From Cupriavidus consociatus (lineage in GTDB: Bacteria; Pseudomonadota; Gammaproteobacteria; Burkholderiales; Burkholderiaceae): a stretch of 64,000 bases of DNA. The notes under the pieces were generated by a model that worked only from the letters and a program-made list of their open reading frames with translations, did not search any database and was not told the origin of the DNA. Positions 8,281 through 16,993 of the stretch are shown here, in pieces; the first letter of the stretch is position 1, and every line of letters begins with the position of its first letter. The position numbers and the translations under genes were made by a program. Location of the stretch: assembly GCF_017814975.1 (NCBI RefSeq), contig NZ_JAGIQA010000001.1:558001-622000 (forward strand), given 5' to 3'.

Positions 8281-9207
8281 TCAGACGGGGGCCGGCTGCT
8301 GCTGGTCCGCCGACACTTCCGCGCGGATCCAGTCAGTGAAGCTGCGGATGCGGCGATCCTCCAGCCGCTCCTTCGGGAACACCACGAAGTAAGAGAATTC
8401 GACTGGCAGCCGGATCGATTCGAACAGTCGCACCAGCCGGCCTTCAGCCAGGTCCTGCTCGATCCAGTTCTTCTTCACCAGCGCCACGCCCAGGCCATTG
8501 AGCGCGGCGTTGATGACCAGGTGGCTCGGCCAGAACGACGGCCCGCGGCTGGCGTCGACATCGGTCACGCCAGCATGCTCCAGCCACATTGCCCAGTCGG
8601 GGTTGCTCACGTCTGTGTACGTGCTGTCGTCGTGCAGCAGCGTATGGTGCTTCAGGTCGGACGGTGTTTCGAGCGGCTGCGGGCCTTGCAGCAGCGCCGG
8701 GCTGCACACCGGGATGACTTCGACCGCCATGCACAGCTCGCAGTGCAGGCCGGGGTAATCGCCGCGGCCATAGCGGATCGCCATGTCGAAATCGTCGCGC
8801 TCGAAGTCGATGCGATGGTTCGAGGTGGACACCTTCAGGTCGATATCCGGGTGTGCCTTCATGAAGCGGTCCATGCGCGGGATCAGCCATTTGACCGCGA
8901 ACGTGGGCGGCATGTTGACCTTCAGCGCGGGGCGGTCCTTGCTGTGCAGGCGGTGGGTGGCATCGGCGAGCTGCTTGAAGGCCAGCTGCACGCTGGGCAG
9001 GTACGCAGTGCCGGCCGGTGTCAGGACCAGGGCCTTGGCCTCGCGGATAAACAGCTGCACGCCAAGGCTTTCTTCCAGAGCCTTGATCTGGTGGCTGACC
9101 GCCGATGGCGTGACGAACAATTCCTCCGCGGCCCGCGTGAAGCTCAGATGCCGGGCAGCCACTTCGAACGCCCTCAGCGGGTTGAGTGGGGGAATCTGTC
9201 TCGACAT
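8281..9207 (-). CDS. LysR-family transcriptional regulator (GcvA-like)
   Basis: 308 residues from ATG 9207 (MSRQIPPLNPLRAFEVAARH); longer in-frame starts up to 9453 add non-conserved sequence. The winged HTH (about 8-66) reads LSFTRAAEELFVTPSAVSHQIKALEESLGVQLF, very close to GcvA-type regulators. The C-terminal effector domain follows. It is convergent with the plus-strand catabolic operon and divergent, across 332 bp, from the thioesterase gene at 9540, so it could control either. Ligand unknown. Confidence 0.93.
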   Translation of the reverse strand: MSRQIPPLNPLRAFEVAARHLSFTRAAEELFVTPSAVSHQIKALEESLGVQLFIREAKALVLTPAGTAYLPSVQLAFKQLADATHRLHSKDRPALKVNMPPTFAVKWLIPRMDRFMKAHPDIDLKVSTSNHRIDFERDDFDMAIRYGRGDYPGLHCELCMAVEVIPVCSPALLQGPQPLETPSDLKHHTLLHDDSTYTDVSNPDWAMWLEHAGVTDVDASRGPSFWPSHLVINAALNGLGVALVKKNWIEQDLAEGRLVRLFESIRLPVEFSYFVVFPKERLEDRRIRSFTDWIRAEVSADQQQPAPV

Positions 9208-9470
9208 ATCGGGGGTACGCAATCCTGTAGATGCCTTGCCGGCATGTGGTGTGCTGTGGGGGTGCTGTGGCACCGGCAAGCCGCTGCACGATAGCATTCG
9301 TGCCCGGGCATGGGAATAGGGGCCTGTCCCCGTGTAGGTGAATTGGCGGCCGCTGGATTGCGTCCGGCCGCGTAGCTGCAAATTACCGGATCCCGCGGCG
9401 CCCGATGTGCGCGATATGAGCCATGCCGCGCATTGGCGGCGCCATTGCCGCACAACTATGTACGACGTAA

Positions 9471-9499
9471 TTGAGCCGCTCGCGGCATTCCCCTACGCT
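9471..9499 (+). promoter_or_regulatory. Candidate sigma-70 promoter in the 9208-9539 intergenic region
   Basis: TTGAGC (9471-9476) and TACGCT (9494-9499) are separated by 17 bp and lie 41 bp upstream of the thioesterase ATG at 9540. A short palindrome TACGACGTA (9461-9469) overlaps the upstream edge of the -35 box and could be part of a LysR site. Nothing else gene-like was seen in the 332 bp between 9207 and 9540. Confidence 0.4.
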
Positions 9500-9539
9500 G
9501 CCTGGCATAGCCCCATAACTGATCTGAAGGAGCCGCCCC

Positions 9540-10007
9540 ATGCCGCAGGCCATTGCCAGCCTCGCCCCCGCGCGCCGCGATGCCGCCGTCGACCCCCGCA
9601 TGCACGCGATGATCGACAACATCCTGCTGAGCTCGCCAGTCGCGCGGGCGCTGGGCGTGCGGCTGGCGAGCCTCGCCCCCGAGCATGTCGAACTCGAAAT
9701 GCCGTTCCTGCCGACCAATGTGACCCATGGCAGCACCGTGCACGGCGGGGTGATCGCCACGCTGATCGATATTGCCGGCGCCGCGGCCGCAGCGTCCGGC
9801 GCCAGCGCCGACGAAGTGAGGGGAGGGGCGACCAGTTCGCTGTCGATCCAGTACCTTGCCCCGGCGCAAGGGGCGGCATTGCGCGCCGTGGCGTCAGTGG
9901 TGCGGCGTGGCCGGCGGCAGGTGGCGACCGAGGTGGCGGTCTACGCCGAGGCTGCCGACGAAGGCGTGCTGGTGGCAAAGGCGTTGATGAGCAGCGCCAT
10001 GTTCTGA
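9540..10007 (+). CDS. PaaI-type hotdog thioesterase
   Basis: 155 residues with the PaaI/YdiI hotdog pattern: LEMPFLPTNVTHGSTVHGGVIATLIDIAGAAAA (about 52-84), in which the HGG(V)IATLxD segment is the helix carrying the catalytic acid, followed by SSLSIQYLAPAQGAALRAVASVVRRGRRQVATEVAVY. Such enzymes cleave acyl-CoA thioesters in the cytoplasm. AAGGAG lies about 10 bases before the start. The gene stands alone, divergent from the LysR gene at 8281-9207, which makes control by that regulator plausible. Substrate unknown. Confidence 0.88.
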   Translation: MPQAIASLAPARRDAAVDPRMHAMIDNILLSSPVARALGVRLASLAPEHVELEMPFLPTNVTHGSTVHGGVIATLIDIAGAAAAASGASADEVRGGATSSLSIQYLAPAQGAALRAVASVVRRGRRQVATEVAVYAEAADEGVLVAKALMSSAMF

Positions 10008-10164
10008 GTCGCTGAAGAGGCCAGCGCATGCGCACAGGCCTCTTCTTAAAATGCAATTAACCGCCGGAACTTGTGTTCCACAACCGTTGCGCGCCAGTAA
10101 ACTGGCGCGAATACGCCTCCAATAGGGAGGCAGCCGGATTCCGTGTGAGGCTGGCTTTCCTTAT

Positions 10165-10187
10165 CCCTCTCCCACCTTGGGAGAGGG
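10165..10187. repeat. Extragenic palindrome
   Basis: Arms CCCTCTCCCA (10165-10174) and TGGGAGAGGG (10178-10187) with a 3-nt loop, in the 235-bp gap between the thioesterase and asparaginase genes, which are convergent. A related hairpin with the same CTCTCCC core is at 12945-12964. It may end transcription or be a dispersed REP-like element. Confidence 0.55.
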
Positions 10188-10242
10188 CTCGGAAGAGAAG
10201 GCGGGCGCGTCTGGCATCGGCGCCGACATGCCCGCGCCACCA

Positions 10243-11376
10243 TCAGTACTTCCAGAAGACCTGCTGCAGCGCCTTCGGGTCGTTGGTTCTGGTCAGCGCC
10301 AGCGCCATCAGGATGCGCGCCTTCTGCGGCAGCTGGTCGTCGGTGACGATCCAGTCGTACTTGTCGTCCGGCTGCTCCGCATTGCGGACCACCACGCCGC
10401 TGCCGGTGCGCGAGGCACGCACGATCTGCACGCCCTTGGCGCGCGCTGCCTTGAGCGGCTCGACCATGTAGTCGCCGACGCTGCCGTTGCCGGTGGCGGC
10501 GTAGACGATGGCCTTGGCGCCGTTCTTCACCGCGGCGTCGATGCTGGCCGGGTTGACGTTGCCGTAGGCGTAGACCACGGCCACTTCAGGCAGCTTGTCG
10601 ATCTTGTCGATATCCCATTCGGTCTGCAGCGTGTGCGGGCGCGCCGGCAGGCGGTAGAACAGCGAGCGGCCTTCCACCACGTAGCCCAGCGGGCCGAACT
10701 GCGAGCGGAAGGTCTCGGCCTTGAAGGTATTGCTCTTGGTGACGTCGCGGCCGGTGTGGATCTCGTCGTTCAGCACCACCAGCGTGCCCTTGCCCTTCGA
10801 AGCGGGATTGGAGGCCACCAGCACCGCGTCATACAGGTTCAGTGCGCCGTCCGCGCCCAGCGCCGTGCCCGGGCGCATCGAGCCGACCACCACCACCGGC
10901 TTGTCGCTCTTCAGCGTCAGGTTGAGGAAGTACGCGGTTTCCTCGATGGTATCGGTGCCGTGGGTGATGACGATGCCGTCGACGTCCGGCTGCTTGAGCA
11001 CTTCCGACACGCGCTTGGCCAGCTTCAGCAGGCGTTCGTTGTTGAAGCTCTCCGAGCCGATCTGGAAGATCTGCTCGCCCTTGACGTTGGCGACCTTCGA
11101 GATTTCAGGGACCGAGGCGATGATCTTGTCGACCGGCACCACGGCGGACTGGTAGGCCGCGGTATTGATGGCCGACGCGCCGGCGCCGGCGATGGTGCCG
11201 CCGGTACCGATGATGACGATATTGGCCTTGCGGGCTTCAGCCGTGGCAGCGGCGGGCGCTGTGGGCGCCGCAGCAGGCGGGGCGACCGTCGCCGGCTGTG
11301 CGTGGGCAGGCGCGGTGATCAGGCTGGCGGAAAGCAGGGCAGCGGCCAGCGTAGTGGCGCGGGCAAAGTTCTTCAT
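10243..11376 (-). CDS. ansB: Periplasmic type II L-asparaginase/glutaminase
   Basis: 377 residues. A Sec signal peptide (cleavage probably after AHA, 24-26) is followed by an Ala/Pro-rich linker to about residue 48, longer than in E. coli AnsB. The enzyme then shows NIVIIGTGGTIAG with the nucleophilic Thr of TGGTIA, and the second signature GIVITHGTDTIEETAYFL containing the Thr-Asp pair. The ending VFWKY is close to the EVFWQY end of type II enzymes. It hydrolyses asparagine and probably glutamine in the periplasm. It is not linked in function to the prp operon just upstream. The start ATG at 11376 follows GGAGAACC. Confidence 0.93.
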   Translation of the reverse strand: MKNFARATTLAAALLSASLITAPAHAQPATVAPPAAAPTAPAAATAEARKANIVIIGTGGTIAGAGASAINTAAYQSAVVPVDKIIASVPEISKVANVKGEQIFQIGSESFNNERLLKLAKRVSEVLKQPDVDGIVITHGTDTIEETAYFLNLTLKSDKPVVVVGSMRPGTALGADGALNLYDAVLVASNPASKGKGTLVVLNDEIHTGRDVTKSNTFKAETFRSQFGPLGYVVEGRSLFYRLPARPHTLQTEWDIDKIDKLPEVAVVYAYGNVNPASIDAAVKNGAKAIVYAATGNGSVGDYMVEPLKAARAKGVQIVRASRTGSGVVVRNAEQPDDKYDWIVTDDQLPQKARILMALALTRTNDPKALQQVFWKY

Positions 11377-11551
11377 GGTTCTCCTCGGATTTATACGGAC
11401 GTGTAGGCACGTACAGGTTCGAGCGAAACGGCACTGCAGACCTTGTGGGTGGTGCGGTGCGGTCCGTCTTCCTTCAATGGCTTGCCGCCGCGCGCGCAGG
11501 CGCCGGGCGGGTAGCGGCAGTGACTATACGTGAGGAGGTTCCCGGCCGGTT

Positions 11552-11566
11552 ATGCCGATTCGGCAT
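11552..11566. promoter_or_regulatory. Palindrome upstream of ansB
   Basis: ATGCCGATTCGGCAT is a perfect palindrome of two 7-bp arms around one central base, 176 bp upstream of the asparaginase start in the 308-bp gap 11377-11684. It may be an operator; no regulator was recognised for it. The rest of the gap holds only the hairpin at 11604-11662 and no gene. Confidence 0.35.
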
Positions 11567-11603
11567 GAAGTTGGTGGAGCGTTGATCGAATGTGCATACA
11601 TTG

Positions 11604-11662
11604 CGGGGCGGTTCGCCCACCGGCACGGTTTCAGCCATGCCCGGTGGAGCGATACCGCCCCG
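11604..11662 (-). terminator. Long imperfect hairpin at the 3' end of the prp operon
   Basis: The segment 11604-11623 can pair with 11641-11662: GCGGGGCGGT with ACCGCCCCG on the outside and CACCGG with CCGGTG inside, with two small bulges and a 17-nt loop. It starts 23 bases after the prpF stop codon in the direction of transcription. There is no T-tract, so it could be a Rho-associated end or an mRNA-stabilising structure. Confidence 0.45.
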
Positions 11663-11684
11663 ACAGCAGCCTGGATGGCAGGCG

Positions 11685-12875
11685 TCAGAATGCGTCGCCC
11701 GGCACGCGCACCCAGCCTTCCATCAGCACGCGCGCGCTGCGGCTCATGATGGCCTTCCTGACCGCCCATTCGCCATCGACCTGCTGCGCCTCGGCGCCCA
11801 CGCGCAGCGTGCCGGACGGGTGCCCGAAACGCACGGCGTTGCGTTCGCCACCGCCGGCAGCCAGGTTGACCAGCGTGCCGGGGATGGCCGCAGCGGTGCC
11901 GATGGCAACGGCTGCCGTGCCCATCATCGCGTGGTGCAGCTTGCCCATGGAGAGCGCGCGCACCAGCAGGTCCACGTCGGCTGCGGCCACCTTCTTGCCG
12001 CTCGATGCAACGTAGTCAACCGGCCTGGCCACGAAGGCAACCTTGGGCGTGTGCTGGCGCTTGGCGGCCTCGTCCACGTCCTTGATCAGCCCCATGCGCA
12101 GCGCGCCATGGGCGCGGATGGTCTCGAACATCGCCAGCGCCCTGGTGTCGCTGTTGATGGCGTCCTGCAGCTCGGTGCCCGTATAGCCGATGCTCTCCGC
12201 ATTGACGAAGATGGTCGGGATGCCGGCGTTGATCATGGTCGCCTTGAGCGTGCCGACACCCGGCACTTCCAGGTCGTCGGCCACATTGCCGGTCGGGAAC
12301 ATCGCGCCGCCGGCGCCTTCCTCCTCGGCGGCCGGATCCATGAACTCGAGCTGCACTTCGGCGGCCGGGAAAGTCACGCCGTCGAGCTCGAAGTCACCGG
12401 TTTCCTGCACTTCGCCGTTGGTGACGGGCACGTGGCCGATGATGGTCTTGCCGATGTTGGCCTGCCAGATGCGCACGACGGCGATACCGTTCTGCGGCAC
12501 GCGGCTCGGGTCGACCAGGCCGGCGCTGATGGCGAAGGGGCCGACCGCGGCGGACAGGTTGCCGCAGTTGCCGCTCCAGTCGACGAAGGACTGGTCGATC
12601 GAGACCTGGCCGAACAGGTAGTCGACATCGTGGTCCGGACGCGTGCTCTTCGACACGATCACGGTCTTGCTGGTGCTCGACGTGGCACCGCCCATGCCGT
12701 CGATCTGCTTGCCATACGGGTCGGGGCTGCCGATCACGCGCATCAGCAGCGCATCGCGCGCCGGGCCGGGCGACTGCGCGCGCTCGGGCAGGTCCTGCAG
12801 GCGGAAGAACACGCCCTTGCTGGTGCCGCCACGGATGTAGGTGGCGGGGATCTTGATCTGGGGTACGTGGGCCAT
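11685..12875 (-). CDS. prpF: 2-Methylaconitate cis-trans isomerase PrpF
   Basis: 396 residues from ATG 12875 (MAHVPQIKIPATYIRGGTSKGVFF); an in-frame extension to 13028 overlaps acnD and was rejected. The N-terminal IRGGTSKGVFF, the central SGNCGNLSAAVGPFAI (with the conserved Cys) and the C-terminal region match PrpF of the diaminopimelate-epimerase fold. PrpF isomerises the 2-methylaconitate isomer made by AcnD so that the hydration giving methylisocitrate can proceed, replacing PrpD. It is the last gene of the operon, 112 bp after acnD. Confidence 0.96.
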   Translation of the reverse strand: MAHVPQIKIPATYIRGGTSKGVFFRLQDLPERAQSPGPARDALLMRVIGSPDPYGKQIDGMGGATSSTSKTVIVSKSTRPDHDVDYLFGQVSIDQSFVDWSGNCGNLSAAVGPFAISAGLVDPSRVPQNGIAVVRIWQANIGKTIIGHVPVTNGEVQETGDFELDGVTFPAAEVQLEFMDPAAEEEGAGGAMFPTGNVADDLEVPGVGTLKATMINAGIPTIFVNAESIGYTGTELQDAINSDTRALAMFETIRAHGALRMGLIKDVDEAAKRQHTPKVAFVARPVDYVASSGKKVAAADVDLLVRALSMGKLHHAMMGTAAVAIGTAAAIPGTLVNLAAGGGERNAVRFGHPSGTLRVGAEAQQVDGEWAVRKAIMSRSARVLMEGWVRVPGDAF

Positions 12876-12944
12876 GGGAATGAATGTCGTGGTTAGGTAT
12901 GCGCAGGAAGCCGATCGCAGCCGGCACCCCTGGCGGACGCTCCG

Positions 12945-12964
12945 CTCTCCCGCGAGCGGGAGAG
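12945..12964. repeat. Hairpin between acnD and prpF
   Basis: Arms CTCTCCCGC (12945-12953) and GCGGGAGAG (12956-12964) with a two-base centre, in the 112-bp gap between acnD and prpF. The CTCTCCC/GGGAGAG core is shared with 10165-10187. It may shape processing of the polycistronic mRNA or be a dispersed extragenic palindrome. Confidence 0.55.
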
Positions 12965-12987
12965 GGGAGCCAACACTCGGCAACTGG

Positions 12988-15600
12988 TCAAGCCGCCGCC
13001 TTGCTCGACTCCAGGAAGTCCTGCGCAAACCGCTGCAGCACCCCGCCAGCCTCGTAGATCGAAACTTCCTCGTCGCTGTCGAGGCGGCACGTCACCGGCA
13101 CTTCCACGCGCTCGCCATTCTTGCGATGCAGCACCAGCGTCAGCGTGGCGCGCGGCTGGCGTTCGCCGATCACGTCATAGGTCTCGGTGCCGTCCAGCCC
13201 CAGCGTCAGGCGGTTCACGCCCGGCTTGAACTCCAGCGGCAGCACACCCATGCCGATCAGGTTGGTGCGGTGGATGCGTTCGAAGCCTTCGGCGACGATG
13301 GCTTCCACGCCAGCCAGGCGTACACCCTTGGCGGCCCAGTCGCGCGACGAGCCCTGGCCATAGTCCGCGCCGGCGATGATGATCAGCGGCTGCTTGCGGT
13401 CCATGTAGGTCTCGATCGCTTCCCACATGCGCACGACCTTGCCTTCCGGCTCGATGCGCGCCAGCGAACCCTTCCTGAGCTGGCCATCGACCACGGCCAT
13501 TTCATTGATCAGCGTGGGGTTGGCGAAGGTGGCGCGCTGCGCCGTCAGGTGGTCGCCGCGATGGGTCGCGTACGAGTTGAAGTCCTCTTCCGGCAGGCCC
13601 ATCTTGGCCAGGTATTCGCCGGCCGCGCTGTTCAGCAGGATCGCGTTGGACGGCGACAGGTGGTCGGTGGTGATGTTGTCGCCCAGCACCGCCAGCGGAC
13701 GCAGGCCCTGGAGCGTGCGCTCGCCGGCCAGCGCCCCTTCCCAGTACGGCGGGCGGCGGATATAGGTGCTCTGCGGGCGCCAGTCGTACAGCGGCGCGGC
13801 GCTCTCGCCGGTCTCCGCGGTCAGCGCGAACATCGGCTCGTAGACCTTGCGGAACTGCTCGGGCTTCACGCTTTGCCTGACGATGGCGTCGATCTCTTCG
13901 TCGGTCGGCCAGATGTCCTTCAGGTAGACCGGCTTGCCGTCCTGGTCCGTGCCCAGCACATCCTTCTCGATATCGAATCGGATGGTGCCGGCGATGGCGT
14001 ACGCGACCACCAGCGGCGGCGAGGCCAGGAAAGCCTGCTTGGCGTACGGGTGGATGCGGCCGTCGAAGTTGCGGTTGCCGGACAGCACGGCGGTGGCGTA
14101 CAGGTCGCGGTCGATGATTTCCTGCTGGATCTTCGGATCGAGCGCACCGGACATGCCGTTGCAGGTGGTGCAGGCGAACGCGACGATGCCGAAGCCGAGC
14201 TTTTCCAGGTCAGGCAGCAGGTTGGATTCTTCGAGGTACAGCTCGACCGCCTTGGAGCCAGGCGCCAGCGACGACTTGACCCAAGGCTTGCGCGTCAGGC
14301 CGCGCGCGTTGGCGTTGCGCGCCAGCAGCGCGGCGGCGATCACGTTGCGCGGGTTGCTGGTGTTGGTGCAGCTCGTGATGGCGGCGATGATCACGGCGCC
14401 ATCGGGCATCAGGCCTTCGGCCTCCTGCGCGCGGGCCTTGTCCAGGTCCACGGCGATGCCACGCTCGGCCAGCGCCGAGGTCGGCAGGCGCTTGTGCGGG
14501 TTCGACGGGCCGGCCATATTGCGCACCACGCTGGACAGGTCGAACTTCAGCACGCGCTCGTATTCGGCATTGTTCAGCGAATCGGCCCACAGGCCGGCGG
14601 TCCTGGCATAGGTCTCGACTAGCTTGAGCTGCTCGTCCGTGCGGCCGGTCAGGCGCAGGTATTCGATGGTCTGTTCGTCGATGAAGAACATCGCCGCGGT
14701 GGCGCCGTATTCCGGGGCCATGTTGGAGATGGTGGCGCGGTCGCCGAGCGTCAGGCTCGACGCGCCTTCGCCGCGGAACTCCAGGTAGGCGCCGACCACC
14801 TTTTCCTTGCGCAGGAATTCGGTCAGGGCCAGCACGATGTCGGTAGCGGTGATGCCGGGCTGGCGCTTGCCGGTCAGCTCGACGCCGACGATATCCGGCA
14901 GGCGCATCCACGAGGCGCGGCCAAGCATCACGTTCTCGGCTTCCAGGCCGCCCACGCCGATGGCGATCACGCCCAGCGCATCGACGTGCGGGGTGTGGCT
15001 GTCGGTGCCGACGCAGGTATCGGGGTAGGCCACGCCATGGTCAGCGTGGATCACCGGCGACATCTTTTCCAGGTTGATCTGGTGCATGATGCCGTTGCCC
15101 GGCGGGATCACGTCGACGTTCTTGAACGCCTTCTTGGTCCAGTCGATGAAATGGAAACGGTCTTCATTGCGGCGGTCTTCGATGGCGCGGTTTTTCTCGA
15201 ACGCCTGCGGGTCGAAGCCACCGCATTCCACCGCCAGCGAGTGGTCGACGATCAGCTGCACCGGCACCACCGGGTTGACCTTGGCGGGGTCGCCGCCCTG
15301 GTCGGCAATGGCGTCGCGCAGGCCGGCCAGGTCCACCAGCGCGGTCTGGCCCAGGATGTCGTGGCACACCACGCGCGCGGGGAACCACGGGAAGTCGAGG
15401 TCGCGCTTGCGCCCGATCAGTTGCTTCAGCGAATCCGTCAGCGTGGCGGGGTCGCAGCGGCGCACCAGGTTTTCTGCCAGCACGCGCGACGTGTACGGCA
15501 GCTTGTCGTAGGCACCCGGCTGGATGGCCTCGACCGCGGCGCGCGCGTCGAAGTAATCCAGCTTGGTGCCCGGTAGCGGTTTGCGGTTTGCAGAATTCAT
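12988..15600 (-). CDS. acnD: Fe/S-dependent 2-methylcitrate dehydratase AcnD
   Basis: 870 residues, the normal length. The three [4Fe-4S] cysteines lie in ITSCTNTSNP and ACTTCNGMSG, and DSHTPHVDALGVIAIGVGG, GADYGQGSSRDWAAKG and VLPLEFKPG mark the aconitase domains. AcnD (called AcnM in Ralstonia eutropha) dehydrates 2-methylcitrate and works with PrpF. The start ATG is at 15600. The gene is third in prpB-prpC-acnD-prpF, 121 bp after prpC, and that gap holds a terminator-like hairpin. A general aconitase role is possible, but the prp context makes the methylcitrate role nearly certain. Confidence 0.97.
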   Translation of the reverse strand: MNSANRKPLPGTKLDYFDARAAVEAIQPGAYDKLPYTSRVLAENLVRRCDPATLTDSLKQLIGRKRDLDFPWFPARVVCHDILGQTALVDLAGLRDAIADQGGDPAKVNPVVPVQLIVDHSLAVECGGFDPQAFEKNRAIEDRRNEDRFHFIDWTKKAFKNVDVIPPGNGIMHQINLEKMSPVIHADHGVAYPDTCVGTDSHTPHVDALGVIAIGVGGLEAENVMLGRASWMRLPDIVGVELTGKRQPGITATDIVLALTEFLRKEKVVGAYLEFRGEGASSLTLGDRATISNMAPEYGATAAMFFIDEQTIEYLRLTGRTDEQLKLVETYARTAGLWADSLNNAEYERVLKFDLSSVVRNMAGPSNPHKRLPTSALAERGIAVDLDKARAQEAEGLMPDGAVIIAAITSCTNTSNPRNVIAAALLARNANARGLTRKPWVKSSLAPGSKAVELYLEESNLLPDLEKLGFGIVAFACTTCNGMSGALDPKIQQEIIDRDLYATAVLSGNRNFDGRIHPYAKQAFLASPPLVVAYAIAGTIRFDIEKDVLGTDQDGKPVYLKDIWPTDEEIDAIVRQSVKPEQFRKVYEPMFALTAETGESAAPLYDWRPQSTYIRRPPYWEGALAGERTLQGLRPLAVLGDNITTDHLSPSNAILLNSAAGEYLAKMGLPEEDFNSYATHRGDHLTAQRATFANPTLINEMAVVDGQLRKGSLARIEPEGKVVRMWEAIETYMDRKQPLIIIAGADYGQGSSRDWAAKGVRLAGVEAIVAEGFERIHRTNLIGMGVLPLEFKPGVNRLTLGLDGTETYDVIGERQPRATLTLVLHRKNGERVEVPVTCRLDSDEEVSIYEAGGVLQRFAQDFLESSKAAA

Positions 15601-15625
15601 GGTGTAGGGAAATCTATATAAGTAT

Positions 15626-15670
15626 GAAAAAGGGGTAGTGGCCCCGTGTCAGCGACCAACTACCCCCTTT
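15626..15670 (-). terminator. Terminator-like hairpin (possible attenuator) between prpC and acnD
   Basis: Read on the minus strand, GGGGTAGT (15666-15659) pairs with ACTACCCC (15639-15632), extended inward by two G-C pairs across a bulged base and outward by AAA/TTT, and a run of five T follows (15631-15627). This is the form of an intrinsic terminator, yet it lies inside the prp operon, 26 bp before the acnD start. It could lower expression of acnD and prpF relative to prpB and prpC. Confidence 0.6.
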
Positions 15671-15721
15671 GCCCTCAGGCGGATCAATGCAACCCGACAA
15701 AGGGCAATCCGGCAGCCGGTC

Positions 15722-16879
15722 TTACTTGCGATCCTTGATCGGCACGAACTTCAGGTTCTCCGGGCCGGTGTAGTTGGCGCTCGGGCGGATGATCTTGTTG
15801 TCGATGCGTTGCTCGATGATGTGCGCGGCCCAGCCGGACGTACGCGCGATCACGAACAGCGGCGTGAACATCGCCGTCGGCACGCCCATCATGTGGTAAC
15901 TCACCGCGCTGAACCAGTCCAGGTTCGGGAACATCTTCTTGATGTCCCACATCACGGTTTCCAGGCGCTCGGCGATGTCGAACATCTTCATCGAACCGGC
16001 TTCCTTCGACAGCTTGCGGGCGGTTTCCTTGATCACCTGGTTGCGCGGGTCGGCAATGGTGTACACCGGGTGGCCGAAGCCGATCACGACTTCCTTGTTC
16101 TCGACGCGGCGGGTGATGTCGGCCTGCGCCTCATCCGGGCTGTCGTAGCGCTTCTGGATCTCGAACGCGACTTCGTTGGCGCCGCCGTGCTTGGGGCCGC
16201 GCAGCGCACCGATCGCGCCGCAGATCGACGAGTACATGTCCGAGCCCGTGCCGGCGATCACGCGGCCGGTGAAGGTCGATGCATTGAACTCGTGCTCCGC
16301 GTACAGGATCATCGAGGTGTGCATGGCACGCTCCCACAGCGCCGACGGCTTTTCGCCGTGCAGCAGATGCAGGAAGTGGGCGCCGATCGAATCGTCGTCG
16401 GTCTCGACTTCGATGCGCTTGCCGTTGTGGCTGTAGTGGTACCAGTACAGCAGCATCGAACCCAGGCTCGCCATCAGGCGGTCGGCGATGTCGCGCGCGC
16501 CCGGGGTGTTGTGGTCTTCCTTCTCCGGCAGCACGGTGCCCAGCACCGACACGCCGGTGCGCATCACGTCCATCGGATGGGCGCTGGCGGGAACCCATTC
16601 CAGCGCGGCCTTGACGTTGGCGGGCAGGCCGCGCAGGGCCTTCAGCCTGGTCTTGTAGGCGGCCAGTTCAGCCTTGTTGGGCAGCTTGCCGTGCACCAGC
16701 AGGTGCGCGATTTCTTCGAATTCGCAGGCGTCGGCGACATCGAGGATGTCATAGCCGCGGTAGTGCAGGTCGTTGCCGGTACGGCCGACCGTGCACAGCG
16801 CGGTGTTGCCTGCGGTGACGCCGGACAGCGCGACGGATTTCTTGGGCTTGGGAGTGACGAGCGGTTGCGCTTCGGACAT
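15722..16879 (-). CDS. prpC: 2-Methylcitrate synthase PrpC
   Basis: 385 residues. The N-terminal [30 protein letters not shown] is typical of methylcitrate synthases, and catalytic regions [34 protein letters not shown] and [10 protein letters not shown] contain the expected His and Asp residues. It condenses propionyl-CoA with oxaloacetate to give 2-methylcitrate, the entry step of the cycle. It follows prpB by 114 bp and precedes acnD. The start ATG 16879 has an AAGGAGACCC ribosome-binding site. Citrate synthase activity as a side reaction is known in the family. Confidence 0.97.
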   Translation of the reverse strand: MSEAQPLVTPKPKKSVALSGVTAGNTALCTVGRTGNDLHYRGYDILDVADACEFEEIAHLLVHGKLPNKAELAAYKTRLKALRGLPANVKAALEWVPASAHPMDVMRTGVSVLGTVLPEKEDHNTPGARDIADRLMASLGSMLLYWYHYSHNGKRIEVETDDDSIGAHFLHLLHGEKPSALWERAMHTSMILYAEHEFNASTFTGRVIAGTGSDMYSSICGAIGALRGPKHGGANEVAFEIQKRYDSPDEAQADITRRVENKEVVIGFGHPVYTIADPRNQVIKETARKLSKEAGSMKMFDIAERLETVMWDIKKMFPNLDWFSAVSYHMMGVPTAMFTPLFVIARTSGWAAHIIEQRIDNKIIRPSANYTGPENLKFVPIKDRK

Positions 16880-16943
16880 CTGGGTCTCCTTGATGTGATG
16901 CCTGGTGTTGCCTGTTAGTGATCGGCCGGATCTGTGCGACCGA

Positions 16944-16976
16944 ACGGCCGGGAGGGGATATACCCGGCCCGGCCGT
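16944..16976. repeat. Intercistronic hairpin between prpB and prpC
   Basis: Perfect 9-bp arms ACGGCCGGG (16944-16952) and CCCGGCCGT (16968-16976) around a 15-nt loop. It lies 17 bases after the prpB stop in transcript direction and has no T-tract, so an RNA-processing or stability role is more likely than termination. Confidence 0.5.
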
Positions 16977-16993
16977 GCCTGAGTCTGGTTGCC

